Origin: Breviolum minutum Mf 1.05b.01
Lineage: Eukaryota > Sar > Dinophyceae > Suessiales > Symbiodiniaceae
Direction of reading: 5' to 3'
Length of the DNA stretch: 64,000 nucleotides
Assembly (NCBI GenBank): GCA_000507305.1
Contig: DF239040.1
Span: forward strand, 35,520-99,519
Part shown: in pieces, positions 23,428-33,530 of the stretch
Numbering within the stretch: position 1 is the stretch's first letter
How the letters are laid out: every line of letters starts with the position of its first letter
Made by a program: the position numbers and the translations under genes
Notes under the pieces: generated by a model
The model's database searches: none
What the model was told of the DNA's origin: nothing
The model's input: only the letters and a program-made list of their open reading frames with translations

Positions 23428-23491
23428 GAATGATGATTTTATGTTAAAACAATTGAGGATTACCACCTTTGAAGACATACCGACATACCAT
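23428..23491 (+). repeat. 64-bp target-site duplication, left copy
   Basis: The sequence beginning GAATGATGATTTTATG and ending GACATACCAT is repeated without mismatch at 26156-26219. The two copies flank the Penelope-like element, and only one copy would be present in the empty site. Confidence 0.9.
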
Positions 23492-23492
23492 C

Positions 23493-23590
23493 CACCGGTT
23501 TTTGCTTCTCTCAAGCCTTGCTCAACTAAATTTGGGCTCTACGACTAGTTTCGACCCAAAATGGGTCTCATTCAGGCTTGCGCCCAAATC
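23493..23590 (-). repeat. Left terminal inverted repeat of the Penelope-like element
   Basis: 98 bp starting CACCGGTTTTTGCTTCTC and ending GCGCCCAAATC. It is the exact reverse complement of 26057-26154, with no mismatch in 98 positions. Confidence 0.9.
23530..23589 (-). ncRNA. Hammerhead-like ribozyme fold, left end (minus strand)
   Basis: Reverse complement of the fold at 26058-26117; see that entry. Its orientation is opposite to the element's coding strand. Confidence 0.5.
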
Positions 23591-23691
23591 ATTCAGGCTA
23601 TACAACCAAGGACGCCAACATTAGAAAGCAAGAAGAGGAGCTGAAAGCAGAGGAAGCATTCCAGAGCGCAGACCTACGCCAAGTCATCGGA

Positions 23692-24084
23692 ATGGCTGCT
23701 ATAGAGGCAGCCCGGATGAAGCCTGGCAAAAAAGCTCAACAAGTCATCAGCCAGAAAGACACACTAGGCCGTCTATTCAAGGACCAGCCTGACCTTGCCA
23801 AACAGATGAACATCAAGATTGTTGAGAGCAACGACTCTGTCGACGACAAGTTCAAGAACAGAGGACGCCCCAATGACAAGGGCACCACGAGCAGGAAGTC
23901 ATCCAAGGCCACGCCGCCTCGTTCCAAATCGGCGTTGAGACAGCCTTCCACCCCAAGACACAAGTCGCCCAAACAAGTGCGATTTGAAGCCAAAGGAAAA
24001 GGAAAGAGCAAGAACAGACAACCTGCGAAAGGGAAAGGCAAGGGCAAAGGAAAAGACAGTGCTCAAACACCTCGCCGTTCTTGA
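23692..24084 (+). CDS. Basic ORF1 of the Penelope-like element
   Basis: The frame is open from within the left repeat, but the first ATG is at 23692 (MAAIEAARMKPGKKAQQVIS), giving 130 residues. The C-terminal half is disordered and very basic (GKGKSKNRQPAKGKGKGKGK), as expected for nucleic-acid binding. It ends at TGA 24082-24084. The RT frame continues in the same phase directly after this stop (RRRPRGHSYWNADGTINMTK), so ORF1 and RT were probably one protein, or are joined by stop readthrough. Confidence 0.6.
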   Translation: MAAIEAARMKPGKKAQQVISQKDTLGRLFKDQPDLAKQMNIKIVESNDSVDDKFKNRGRPNDKGTTSRKSSKATPPRSKSALRQPSTPRHKSPKQVRFEAKGKGKSKNRQPAKGKGKGKGKDSAQTPRRS

Positions 24085-24135
24085 CGGCGTCGCCCTCGTG
24101 GCCACAGCTACTGGAATGCCGACGGAACCATCAAC

Positions 24136-25975
24136 ATGACAAAGTTTTTGATTGCCAGAGTCTTCCGTTCTACACTTGTACAGTTGGAAACACGGCTGGT
24201 TCAGAAAGGCATCCACATTTTGACCTCGAGGGCAGTTCCACCTTTTGTACAGTTTTTCCTCAACAAAGGGGGCAAATTCATAGTAGACTCCAACGAGTGG
24301 TCGTACCCAGCAATTCGCAAGAATCTTTTTGACCTACAGAGATCTTTGAACATCAAATGTTTCTTTGACTGCAAAGAGTCCAGGCCTAGAGCATCACTCT
24401 TGCAGAAATGTTCATTGAAATCAAAGTGGGAACCTCCCGAAAATCAAGATGTGAAACGCTACATACAAGCTACACTGAACGAAATACATGAAGTGAAGAG
24501 GAGAAGCAAACTCAGCAACATTGGCAGATTAGACAGGTTAGCACTGCGTTGGATTCGAGATCACCCAGAACTCTGTATAGTTGACTGCGACAAGAACGTA
24601 GGTGATGCAATCGTCGACAGAGACTTTGTGCACCACGAATGCAACAGATTACTGAGTGAAGGGTTTCAACAAATCTCAGACGACACGTACAGAACTGCAG
24701 CCCAATGCGCCAAACATGCCATTGATAGTCTCTTCTTCGAAGCAGCAGAGAAGAATGTTGTACCAAAGCCAGTGTACAAGTTTGTCGTGCACAGGTTTCG
24801 CGACTCTAGCCCAGGCGAATTCAGGCTACGTCTCAAATTACACAAGACTCCAGTCGTGGGAAGACCTATAGGCAATCTCACGCAGAGTTTTCTGCAACCA
24901 CTGGCAGTGTTCGTGAACGAAGGGCTGACACCCATCATGAAGGCTTGCCAGGACGTAGTGGAATCTTCATACCATTTTATGAAAGCAGTGAGAGGGACAG
25001 TCATACCAGAAGGCTTCACAGTCTTGACGTCTGATGTGAGGAACTTGTACCCAATGATTCCGAACTCAGGCGGTGATGATATGTCTCCACGAGCGCTGCT
25101 GCCTGTCCTCTCGAGAAGAATCCGTTCTTGGTACAGAGACAGGCCAAGTTTTGGGACATTGTTGATTTCCAGCATTGAATGTTTGATTCGCGGACAACAC
25201 ATCTCTTTCCAAAAAGTGGTTTACAAAAACAAATCAGGCATCATCACCGGACTTGCTTGTGCGTGCACCATGGCAAATATCTACATGTCTGAACTGGACG
25301 AATTTGTCAGGAAGAATTTCAGTGACAACATCGTCTTTTTCAAACGACTGATTGATGACGCCATTTACTGCATTGATAAAGCACAGGCACCCAGGTTTTC
25401 AAACACTCCTCGGTTCTTTCCACGAGAACATTCAGTGGGAGCACGATGATGTCGAAAAAGAACATGTCACTTTTTTGGATTTGGAACTTTCCATTGAGCA
25501 AACGGGAGATGAAAGACGACTCTGCTGGAAAATGCACAGAAAACCTCAGAGCATCTATCAGTACATCCCTCTATCAAGTGGACACCCTCCTTCAATGTTT
25601 AGTTCCTTCGTTCAAGGTGAGCTGCAGCGTATCCACATGACAAATCTGGTAGAAAACGACAGGGCGAAACACCGAAACTTTTTCGTTAAAAGGTTGGCAG
25701 AACGAGGTTATCCAAGAAACTGGATAGCTTCGCAGCTTCAGAAACATCACCTGAAGCACAAACCTGCTACCACTAGAGTTTTCAGTCCAAGTGCCCCTGC
25801 CAATAAGCCAGTTTTCATTAAAATGATTTTCGACCGCAGCTTGAACCCGAAACAGGTGACGGGTTTGCTAAACAAACACCGTCACAAGCTGCCACTCAAT
25901 TGCAGTATCCGAATTGCTTGGTGTTGCCAACGTAGTATTTTCAGACGTCTCTACTCTCTAAATTGGAGACGTTAA
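24136..25975 (+). pseudogene. Penelope-like reverse transcriptase, one frameshift
   Basis: ATG at 24136. RT motifs: LTSDVRNLYPMIPN (motif A, near 25024), SGIITGLACACTMANIYM (motif B, near 25225) and FFKRLIDDAIYCID (motif C, near 25340). Shortly after motif C the frame shifts by one base, at about 25384-25400. It continues in the 25352-25975 frame with VTFLDLELSI, a HRKPQSIYQYIPLSSGHP thumb motif, FVQGELQRIHMTNLVEND and FVKRLAERGYPRNW, ending at TAA 25973-25975. The FLDL and KP...Y..S.HP signatures are typical of Penelope-like RTs. No GIY-YIG nuclease domain follows; the remaining ~60 residues are unassigned. Without the frameshift the RT would be about 610 residues, normal for an endonuclease-lacking member. 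Confidence 0.7.
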
Positions 25976-26056
25976 TCCAGTATATAGGGAATGGTGGGTG
26001 GGCACTGGATTTTTTCGAAAAAACATGGCAAGACATTCTGCGGTGAATATCCGCAG

Positions 26057-26154
26057 GATTTGGGCGCAAGCCTGAATGAGACCCATTTTGGGTCGAAACT
26101 AGTCGTAGAGCCCAAATTTAGTTGAGCAAGGCTTGAGAGAAGCAAAAACCGGTG
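26057..26154 (+). repeat. Right terminal inverted repeat of the Penelope-like element
   Basis: 98 bp starting GATTTGGGCGCAAGCCTG and ending AAAAACCGGTG; exact reverse complement of the left end. Confidence 0.9.
26058..26117 (+). ncRNA. Hammerhead-like (type I) ribozyme fold
   Basis: Outer stem I: ATTTGGGC (26058-26065) pairs with GCCCAAAT (26110-26117), 8 bp; C71 pairs with G108 next to the core after an internal loop. Core strand CTGAATGAG (26072-26080), stem II GACCC / GGGTC with loop ATTTT, then GAAA (26095-26098), a two-pair stem III (AC / GT with loop TAGTC) and predicted cleavage after GTA at 26107. The minimal stem III matches hammerheads described in Penelope-like elements. One deviation: the core reads CUGA-AU-GA, one nucleotide more than consensus CUGANGA, so self-cleavage is not certain. 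Confidence 0.55.
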
Positions 26155-26155
26155 T

Positions 26156-26219
26156 GAATGATGATTTTATGTTAAAACAATTGAGGATTACCACCTTTGA
26201 AGACATACCGACATACCAT
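26156..26219 (+). repeat. 64-bp target-site duplication, right copy
   Basis: Identical to 23428-23491. Host sequence continues after it with GACATACCCATCTGCC. Confidence 0.9.
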
Positions 26220-26366
26220 GACATACCCATCTGCCGTACTTTGTTGGTGTTGCATCTCAGTCTTAGATTGGATTGTCGTGGGTGTCACTTCCTGTGATGG
26301 AATCTAGGCTGTTCTTTCGTCTTGAGGTGGACAAAAATGCTGGCCATTTACCAAGACATCACAGAA

Positions 26367-26381
26367 TCATCATTCATCATG

Positions 26382-26417
<36 letters not shown>

Positions 26418-26450
26418 GATCATCATCATCATTCATCATCATTCATCATG

Positions 26451-26488
<38 letters not shown>

Positions 26489-26498
26489 CAATCATCAT
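26367..26498. repeat. (CAT)n microsatellite, interrupted
   Basis: Two CAT/ATC arrays separated by CATTCATCATGAATCAT-type interruptions; the segment starting ATTCATCATGAATCATCATC occurs twice. Poly-His or poly-Met frames across it have no support. Confidence 0.85.
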
Positions 26499-26521
26499 GA
26501 TGGTCAGATTTCATAGATTCC

Positions 26522-26840
26522 GAGCTTTTTGGCGTAACGAAGGATCAGCTGAAAGTGCTTGAGCCAGAGACAGAGGCACCAGGGCCGAAAGGTAAAAAGT
26601 GGCCTGGCTGCAATGAGCAAGTTGCATTTTTTTTGTGATCCTGCAAGACTGGAAGAGACACACCCATGCAAATCTGGATGGAAAAAAAGAAGCTGGCAAA
26701 ACAAGATGATTTGATTTTGATGTATAGAATGTATACATATCATGCCTCTAGAGAATATTTATGACTATTGACTCAGGAAGGATTCGCCCGAGATGATTGC
26801 CTTCAAGCAGGCATCGAATTTGGCATTCGTCGACACACTT
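26522..26840 (+). CDS. Candidate exons of an unidentified gene
   Basis: ELFGVTKDQLKVLEPETEAP (26522-26591, followed by a G|GTAAAA donor) is clearly protein-like. A second candidate begins at AG|GATTCGCC near 26771 and reads either FARDDCLQAGIEFGIRRHTL or DSPEMIAFKQASNLAFVDTL, with the frame unresolved. They may be the exons preceding the basic terminal exon at 26969. Confidence 0.35.
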
Positions 26841-26968
26841 TGATGTGATAGTTCTTCTCAGAAGTTCAGTACGGTACAGGAAATGACAAATTTCAAGGAG
26901 ATTTGTTGGTTAAGTTATTTTCCTCCAAAAAAAACCCAACAACAATAAAACCGTCACAGTTTAAGAAG

Positions 26969-27092
26969 GTCATTTCGGAGAAACCTTCGGCCTCGACGGC
27001 CTGGACGGGCCAAGGAGAAGCGCCGAAAGACCAAAGAGCTGAAGGCTGTGCATTTGGCGAAGCGCCAGGACTTCTGGGGTCAGAAGACCTAA
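26969..27092 (+). CDS. Terminal exon with strongly basic tail
   Basis: Acceptor TTAAGAAG|GTC, then SFRRNLRPRRPGRAKEKRRK, TKELKAVHLAKRQDFWGQKT and stop TAA 27090-27092. A K/R-rich C-terminal tail of this sort is common in nucleolar, ribosome-associated or RNA-binding proteins. Nothing more specific can be read from one exon. Two other frames are partly open, but the basic one has the best composition. Confidence 0.5.
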
Positions 27093-27593
27093 GTTTTTGA
27101 CATCGCGATTTTCGTTGTTTGGTGTTGCCATTTTTGGTCAGTTGATTTAGGTTTCGGTTGTGTTTTGCGTTTTTGTTTTTGGGGATGGAAATGGAGCAAA
27201 CTTGAAATGAAATTGAAGTATTATAAGCCTAAGGTACTGTATGGTGTCTCAGACTTGTTTCCCCCCATTCGACTCATTGGATCTTTTCGATTTTTGACCC
27301 TAAGGCAACCTCAATGATCTTGAGTTGGATTTGATGGAAGAATGCTGTGGTTCAAGCTGGCTAGAGACTGGTGTGAGAGGCTAAATGGCAAAAGAAAGCG
27401 GCTTGGAAGCTGAAAAAAAGTCGATGTTTTATGGTAAAAGATGGCAACGCCACACACACTGCTATGAACGATGTTTTTAAAGCTTATTTTATGATTGCAA
27501 GATGCAGCTTCATTTTTGACTGCCTGGACTCTATGATCAAATGGAAGTAGTATATGATGCCACAATGATATTTGATGATATTTGCTTTGAAGA

Positions 27594-27863
27594 ATGCGAA
27601 TGCTTGAGAGGCCTAGCAATTTCCACTTTGCAACGTCAGCTTTGGTGCCTAGCCATTATGGCTCTGATCCTAAGAAGTGTCGTGACGTCGTGACGGGGGT
27701 TGACGGTGACCGTCAGGAGGTGATGGATGATCATTTTTTTACAGAGTCGGAGAAAGGCAATCGTTGGCGGACCACAGAGATGGTGGATGGCGATGAAGTC
27801 TTCCTGATAGCGCAAAAAGGAGATACTTGGACTGCAGCTTTTCTTGGGATGTACTCAATGTAG
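27594..27863 (+). CDS. Hypothetical small ORF or exon run
   Basis: ATG 27594 to TAG 27861-27863, 89 residues. The second half (SEKGNRWRTTEMVDGDEVFL, then IAQKGDTWTAAFLG) is protein-like; the first half (HYGSDPKKCRDVVTGVDGDR) less so. It may be one reading frame crossing an unspliced intron. No family recognised. Confidence 0.3.
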   Translation: MRMLERPSNFHFATSALVPSHYGSDPKKCRDVVTGVDGDRQEVMDDHFFTESEKGNRWRTTEMVDGDEVFLIAQKGDTWTAAFLGMYSM

Positions 27864-28042
27864 GTTTTTTTTTCAGTGTTTCAACAGATGGAAGATTCGG
27901 TTATGGATGCTGAAGAATGACAGATTAGTAGTATCAGTTCAGCTCTTGCACCACATTTCCGTCAGCAGTGACTGGTTTCAAGGCTTCTACAATCGCCTGA
28001 AGCCACTGCTTTAAGACTCATGAGAAGCTTCCAAAACTTCCN

Positions 28043-28145
28043 ATGTCATGTCATGTCATGTCATGTCATGTCATGTCATGTCATGTCATGTCATGTCATG
28101 TCATGTCATGTCATGTCATGTCATGTCATGTCATGTCATGTCATG
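28043..28145. repeat. (ATGTC)n pentanucleotide satellite
   Basis: About 20.6 perfect copies of ATGTC. The base just before the array, 28042, is N, so the assembly was uncertain here and the true copy number may differ. Confidence 0.95.
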
Positions 28146-28289
28146 TATGTATCCAGAGTAGATGAAGAAACAAGCATACATACATGTCATGTACCATATA
28201 ACTATACACAAAGATATGATCCATGGTATTTTTTTGAGAAAACAACATTCAAACAATTTCAAACATATAAATAGAATGAAGCCATCTTC

Positions 28290-29050
28290 ATCTAAAACCA
28301 TAGCAGCTTCAGGACAAGTCAAGCAAAGGGACGCTTCTCTATGGCCTTTCTGCTGCGGCATTGCTTGCAGTTGTAGCTGTGAGCCTCGGCTGAGTGGAAA
28401 AATACCTTCAATTCTGTGGCATAGATCATACATTTAGATATTAGATACTGGATGTACATATCTATATAATATATATATATATATACATGTTGTATGCTAT
28501 AGTGGGCATTGATGTGCTTAGGTGCTGTATTTATTTTCGACCTTGGGACCGACGTGGAGATGGCATGCCAGTGTCACTCGGCATGCCTGGAAAACATTGG
28601 ACGACTGTTGAAGAGTTTAAAAGGATTCAGCGATTGCATTCAGTGAGATAAAACCAGTGTGGTGGTTTCAAAGATTTTTTTTCACCCCCTACTTAGGGAA
28701 ATGATCCAATTTGACGGACATATTTTTTCAGATGGGTTGGTTCAACCACCAACTCGAAAAAGGTGTGTCCATATTTTCTGAGTTCCTTGGAAGGTCTCCA
28801 TATTTGAAATTCCAGCAAGAAGAATTTCAATGCCACGAGGCGGTTTCGAAGTTTGCATGTGAAAAAAACAGATCTTGTTGAGAAAGGAAAAAAAAGTCAG
28901 GAGGGAAATTTCACACGTTTCCAAAATCTTTTGAGTTCTGGCGCGATCCTTGTAGTTGATGATCCAATTTGATACATGCTTCTCAATAGTTGGACCAACC
29001 CCATGATGACCCGACCAAATGCCAGGGATGCCGGCAACATGATATGGCAA
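28290..29050. other. Unassigned region with possible membrane exon and minus-strand frame
   Basis: Plus strand near 28302-28392 reads LQDKSSKGTLLYGLSAAALL followed by AVVAVSLG and TGA, a possible single membrane segment at a protein end. The minus strand at 28742-29050 reads HHGVGPTIEKHVSNWIINYK and KDRARTQKILETCEI, also protein-like. Neither can be tied to a family. Confidence 0.25.
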
Positions 29051-29350
29051 ATTCCAAGTGTGCCATCCTCAGACGTCTTAACTTGAACGGCTAGAGGGAA
29101 AAGATATGAAACATGAATGGCCGAAAAATTGGGAGGGGAATACTTTGGTAGTTGCGGAGGGGTTTTGAAATATGTGATGAGCGGTTGTCTTCCAAATGGG
29201 GTTTCTTTGAGGCCTTCAAGAATGTCTTCCTGATAAAATGAAGTGTTTGCAGTCAGACTGTGCTGCTATGAGCCCAGACTCTTCGATATATTCTTCGTGC
29301 GCAACTTGGACCATGCCGTAAAACCTGGGTGATGAGAGCAACAACATTTG

Positions 29351-29476
29351 AGCAATGAAACAAGCTCTGGTTGTCTATGGGTTTTTAGGGGAAGTACTGA
29401 AAAAATTACCCAGTTATAAAATAAATTAAATAAGGATTGTACCAAACCATTATAAGGATCACTTCTTCAACAACCA
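29351..29476. repeat. Dispersed element, family E copy 2
   Basis: GAGCAATGAAACAAG, CTGGTTGTCTATGG at the left, and ATAAGGATCAC plus CAACAACCAGTATT at the right, as at 16299-16412. The middle is unrelated AT-rich DNA. Confidence 0.5.
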
Positions 29477-29699
29477 GTATTTTGGCTGGAAAGTTCCTTT
29501 TTGAACAACCAGGCCGCCAGGTCGGAGATTCATGGTGTTTCTGCAGGTTGAGAATCTTGGAGTTTGACGGTTTTTCTCCATCAGTGACTAAGGGTAACTA
29601 GCCTGAATGGGGAACATGTACCCTCTGCAAGGTGGTTTGGAAAGATGAGTTTTTTTTTCCATAGGTGGGATATGGTATGTTAGTTTGTAGGGAAAGGGC

Positions 29700-31290
29700 C
29701 AGAAATTTTTGGACCCAATTTCTCATTTTCCGTGGTTTGATCATGTAGATGTGGATCATGAGGCATTGGATTGCCACTCTTCAGTATGTGAGAAGCAATG
29801 CTCGGACACGGGTTTGCGTGCTTCTCTTTGTCATATGTCATGTACGCCTGACAGGACTGATTCGTCAAGGATTGTGATACAATTGCTGGATGAAATTCAT
29901 AGCAAAATATATCCCAAAGTCTTTTCCCACAAGTTTTTTTGTATTCCAAAAAGCTGTCCTCTGCGAGGCCTTTGGATTTTTTTTTGCAAATCAACTCCCC
30001 AAACTGGAAGTTGTTTTTTTGGACCACCTGTGGTCTTCAGGACATTGGTAGATGATCCACCCTGCGTCAAGAAGTGCAATCTGAAGCACGATGCTTCCTG
30101 TATGGTCATTGACTAAGGATATCACACGGTAGAAGATGGGGCAATGGTACAAACTTGCAGCCAATAGATTCAATAAGATACAGCCCTGTTGGTCATTTCT
30201 GTTTCTGTTTGCCCTGTTTCCAGCTTTGTAAATATCATCAGATTGGTGGACCAAGGCTGACTGCTCACAGAAGAACCAGAAGTGCTTGAACGCAAAGTGT
30301 ATTGGCAAAACCCAAGAGGCGCCCGAAGATGGAAATCCCCAGGGTTTTTCCGATGTTTTTTCGACCAAGGGAAGTTCCAACACCAAATCGGGACCGATTT
30401 TTGACCGGCGATTTTTACAAAAACGCCAGGAATACGAAGAGTGCCAACAAGAATGTGAAGTCAACAGTTGTGGCCATGATTGTCAGGTGCTTTTTCGGGG
30501 GAATTTCGCGAAAAACACAGGATGTGAGAGGTGATTAATTAGCTGTCCTGAAACTAGATTGTACCTGAAACTTCTACCTATTTGATAACACCACCGCATG
30601 CCGAGTTCATTGGAAATCTATCTATGCCCATCATTGGAGCCTCCATTTGCAGGAGGCAAGCAAAGCATTTGCCGAATGCACGGCGCAGTGTGAGAACCTA
30701 AGATGTATCCTGAGATGTATCGCCAAATTCCAAGACTTTCAGAACTTTTGAGCTGCTTGTATCTTCCTTTGGAGAAGGCTGTGCCCTTCTCCCACATGGC
30801 AAGCGATTCCCTTGAGGTTATCCAGCGAATCCTTCAGGCGTGTACCAATTTGAGGAACCGGATGCTGACAAGTTAAAAGAACCTTCGCAATTTTTGGATC
30901 GCATCAATTTTCCTATATTTTCTTATTCTATATTTGAAAGAATCTGTAGAAATCTTTTACACAACGTTTGGAAAAGTGAAGGATCTGTCATTGCTGATCT
31001 AACCCCCTGAACTGGTTCAATGATTGTAGTCGTTCCAGGTGGACCAGCGGCTTTTATTCCTCCTTCTGTTCAAGCAGCTGATAGCGTGGCCTGGCTGCGG
31101 ATCATATATCTACCATATCAGATGCTCCTTTCATTGGCTTATTTTGGACAACTTGTTTTCTGCTGTTCATTCTTTAGAGTTGACATGGTTGTTGTTGCAA
31201 ATCTTCAAACAAGGCGTTCCTTCGCACGAGCCATTGCAAAGAGAGTTGTCGAGACTTGGCTGGCTTGGTTGATAGTCGGGTTCAATACTG
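29700..31290 (+). other. Region of candidate exons, products unknown
   Basis: Protein-like + strand fragments: HVDVDHEALDCHSSVCEKQC followed by SDTGLRASLCHMSCTPDRTD (29737-29860); PKRRPKMEIPRVFPMFFRP or the overlapping GFSDVFSTKGSSNTKSGPIF (30300-30420); EASKAFAECTAQCENLRCIL with an AG|G acceptor (about 30652-30716); AVPFSHMASDSLEVIQRILQ (about 30779-30838); VDQRLLFLLLFKQLIAWPG with an AG|G acceptor (about 31039-31095). Cys-rich and membrane-like pieces suggest one or more secreted or membrane proteins, but no domain was recognised. Confidence 0.3.
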
Positions 31291-31297
31291 GAGTGGG

Positions 31298-31415
31298 ATA
31301 TGGGTGTTTCCAAAAATAGTGGTACCCCCAAATCATCCATTTTTAAAGGGTTTTCCATTATAAACAATCCATTTTGATCCATTTTGGGGTACCTTTATTT
31401 TTGGAACACCCATAT
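31298..31415. repeat. Foldback element, family B copy 1 (near-perfect ends)
   Basis: ATATGGGTGTTTCCAAAAATA and the complement TATTTTTGGAACACCCATAT bound a 118-bp hairpin with inner arms GGTACCCC / GGGGTACC. Translating family-B arms gives frames starting MGVSKNRGTP, which I recall as recurrent spurious proteins in dinoflagellate gene sets. Confidence 0.75.
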
Positions 31416-32149
31416 AGAGTTCTTTCACTTGTATATATTTGAAGGGTTTCCACTAGTTGCTACAAGTGGAAGATGATGGTTCTTACATATAGACCACTAT
31501 ATATTGAAATACCAGCATATATTGAAATGTCTGTTGAACCTTTGATCCATCAACCCACAAAACCCAGGAGACATGGAGATGCATCATGGAAGATGTATGC
31601 ACTTCTGTGGACCTAAGATCGCTGCGTGTATGGATACAGCCTGTGGGGAAACCCGGAACCCAGGTTAGCAGGTATCTTGGCCGCTGGCCCTTGAAACGGG
31701 CCCACCCAAAATGTGAGATGAAGGATGCTTCATTGTGTGTTGGTTGACCTTATCGAAGCGAGGAAAAGTATAGTTACATATGCAAGATAATATATTTAAA
31801 GGTGTAAATTCTGAGTGATCCTATGATATCAAGTAGAAATAAATAAAAAGAACTTGTTTTTGAAACGTTTTTTTTTTCTCGCAAAAACCCATAATCTTTT
31901 GACTTTATTATCCCCAACAAAAAATAGCAAGCAATGAACTCATGGTAAAAATGGGTCCATTCCTTCAGGTTTGGTGATTCCATTAAAAGAAAACCTCGCC
32001 GTGAAACCCGTGACCCGTTCGCCGCATCAACTTTTTCAGGCCCTGCTGCGGTGCCGGATTCGGTGCTTCAAAAAAACTGCATGAAATCCTGTGTCCTGGT
32101 GGAGATTTTTCACAGGGAATCTGTGAATCCAAAATTGGAGGGGAAAAGT

Positions 32150-32268
32150 CTTCCTACAAATGGTGGTACTGTACCCAACAGTTTCCATGGGGTTTTTTCC
32201 TACTAAAAATGATTCTTTTGGGGTGTGGAGATTGGGGGGGGTACCACCATTTAAGGAAACACCTAAAT
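32150..32268. repeat. Foldback element, family B copy 2 (diverged)
   Basis: CTTCCTACAAATGGTGGTAC at the left and GGTACCACCATTTAAGGAAA at the right; the middle CCATGGGGTTTTTTCCTACT is shared with the copy at 44167-44273. Confidence 0.6.
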
Positions 32269-33192
32269 TAAATGGATCTGGCTGAAAATTATGATTCTTG
32301 ATTGATTGGTACATCATACTGTTTCCCCGATTTTTTGAATCTGTGATTTTTTGATTGATTAGTAAAAAATGGACTTGAAAAAATCACAGTTATCAGAGGA
32401 AGCTGACAGAATTGATGAGGAATGGAGTTGGTTTGGTTTATGAAAAAGTTGCCAGATTTTTATCCTGAAGGAGTTTTTTTTTGGTGGTGGTAGTTGGTAC
32501 ATACCAAAATTTCTATGGGATGTTTTTGGATGAGTTTCTTATCTTCAGAAGTTTGAGAAGCTGTGCAGTTTTTTTGGGCCCAAAGACCATGTGACTGCCT
32601 AAAGATTGTGTTTTCTGTGGAGGAAATTTTGCTCCGCATGGAAAGGTTCCCCCATACGATTTCATTCCAACTTTAACCTTTGCAGATTTGATTTCATGAC
32701 AAAGGTGAATTCTCCTCTTGTGGTGATGTATGCCAGAAGGCTTCTGAAGAGGCGCCAGTTGTTTTTTTAAAGCAGAGTTTGTTTTTGCTATTTTGTGTAA
32801 TGATAGATTTTTCGATGTTCTTTTTCTTCATGGGCCTGGTCTATTTGGTACCAACAGCCAGGTAAAACACTGCTATCAGGACTGCCGGGGGTGACTTCTC
32901 CATGCTTTTTTTTTGAACATGTGTCTTTTTTGCGGTTGGAAACATGAGCTGGGAGATATTGGGCCAAGTGTATCATTAATGCAATCTTTTTTTGTAGATC
33001 TCTTTAACTTAAACAGCCTCACCCAATTTCTATCCAAGAAAGAATGCAGAATATAATGTCGAGGAACCCAAAATCCACAGGCATTGCAGCGGAACACATC
33101 AGAAAGATCCTGTTTACTTGTAGCATCATTCCACAGAAGGCTTCGGTATCTTAATTAATACACATCAAATATTCTCAAATCATATCAAATAG

Positions 33193-33308
33193 TATATGGG
33201 TGTTTCCAAAAATAGGGGTACCCCAAAATGGATGGTGAAAATAATGGAAAACCCTATTAAAATTGATGATTTGGGTCGAAAACCCACTATTTTCGGAAGC
33301 ATCCGTAT
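33193..33308. repeat. Foldback element, family B copy 3
   Basis: GTATATGGGTGTTTCCAAAA then AGGGGTACCCC, matching the left arm at 31298; the right arm ACTATTTTCGGAAGCATCCG is decayed. The open frame starting at 33196 lies largely inside this element. Confidence 0.6.
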
Positions 33309-33419
33309 GATACCCAAGCTCAAATTATCTAACTCCGAAGAATCAAACCATCATTTCGAACAGATTGCTGGATGCTGCGACCCTTATCGGGGGAACAAAC
33401 ATCGCCAACTTGTTGACGT

Positions 33420-33530
33420 TTTTGGTCGACTAAAAATGCCACAACTACTGGGTGAATGAAGCGGCGCAATCTCTCGGTTGGGAGGAGGCTTGCCATCCTG
33501 ATGATGCAACAACTTGCAGGAAAAAATGAA
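33420..33530 (+). CDS. Candidate exon, product unknown
   Basis: The frame reads NYWVNEAAQSLGWEEACHPD, then DATTCR, up to the AG at 33521. The preceding stretch reads LLDAATLIGGTNIANLLT in another phase and could be a separate exon. Composition is convincing, but there is no family match. Confidence 0.3.

Larger units (their letters stand above)
23493..26154 (+). mobile_element. Penelope-like retroelement with inverted termini
   Basis: A 2662-bp insertion bounded by identical 98-bp inverted repeats and by a 64-bp perfect direct repeat of host DNA. Inside are a basic ORF and a reverse transcriptase of Penelope-like type, both on the + strand. Terminal repeats in inverted orientation, variable and long target duplications, and terminal hammerhead folds are all known for Penelope-like elements. 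Perfect termini and duplication point to a very recent insertion, although the coding frame carries one in-frame stop and one frameshift, so this copy was probably moved in trans or broke afterwards. No GIY-YIG endonuclease domain was seen before or after the RT. Confidence 0.8.

Noticed and set aside
26322-26516. Poly-histidine protein
   Set aside because: Translation of a (CAT)n microsatellite; no splice or start context.
28043-28145. CRISPR-like array
   Set aside because: Perfect 5-bp tandem repeat without spacers.
33196-33459. Protein starting MGVSKNRGTPKWMV
   Set aside because: The first half is the translated arm of a family-B foldback element found at several other sites.
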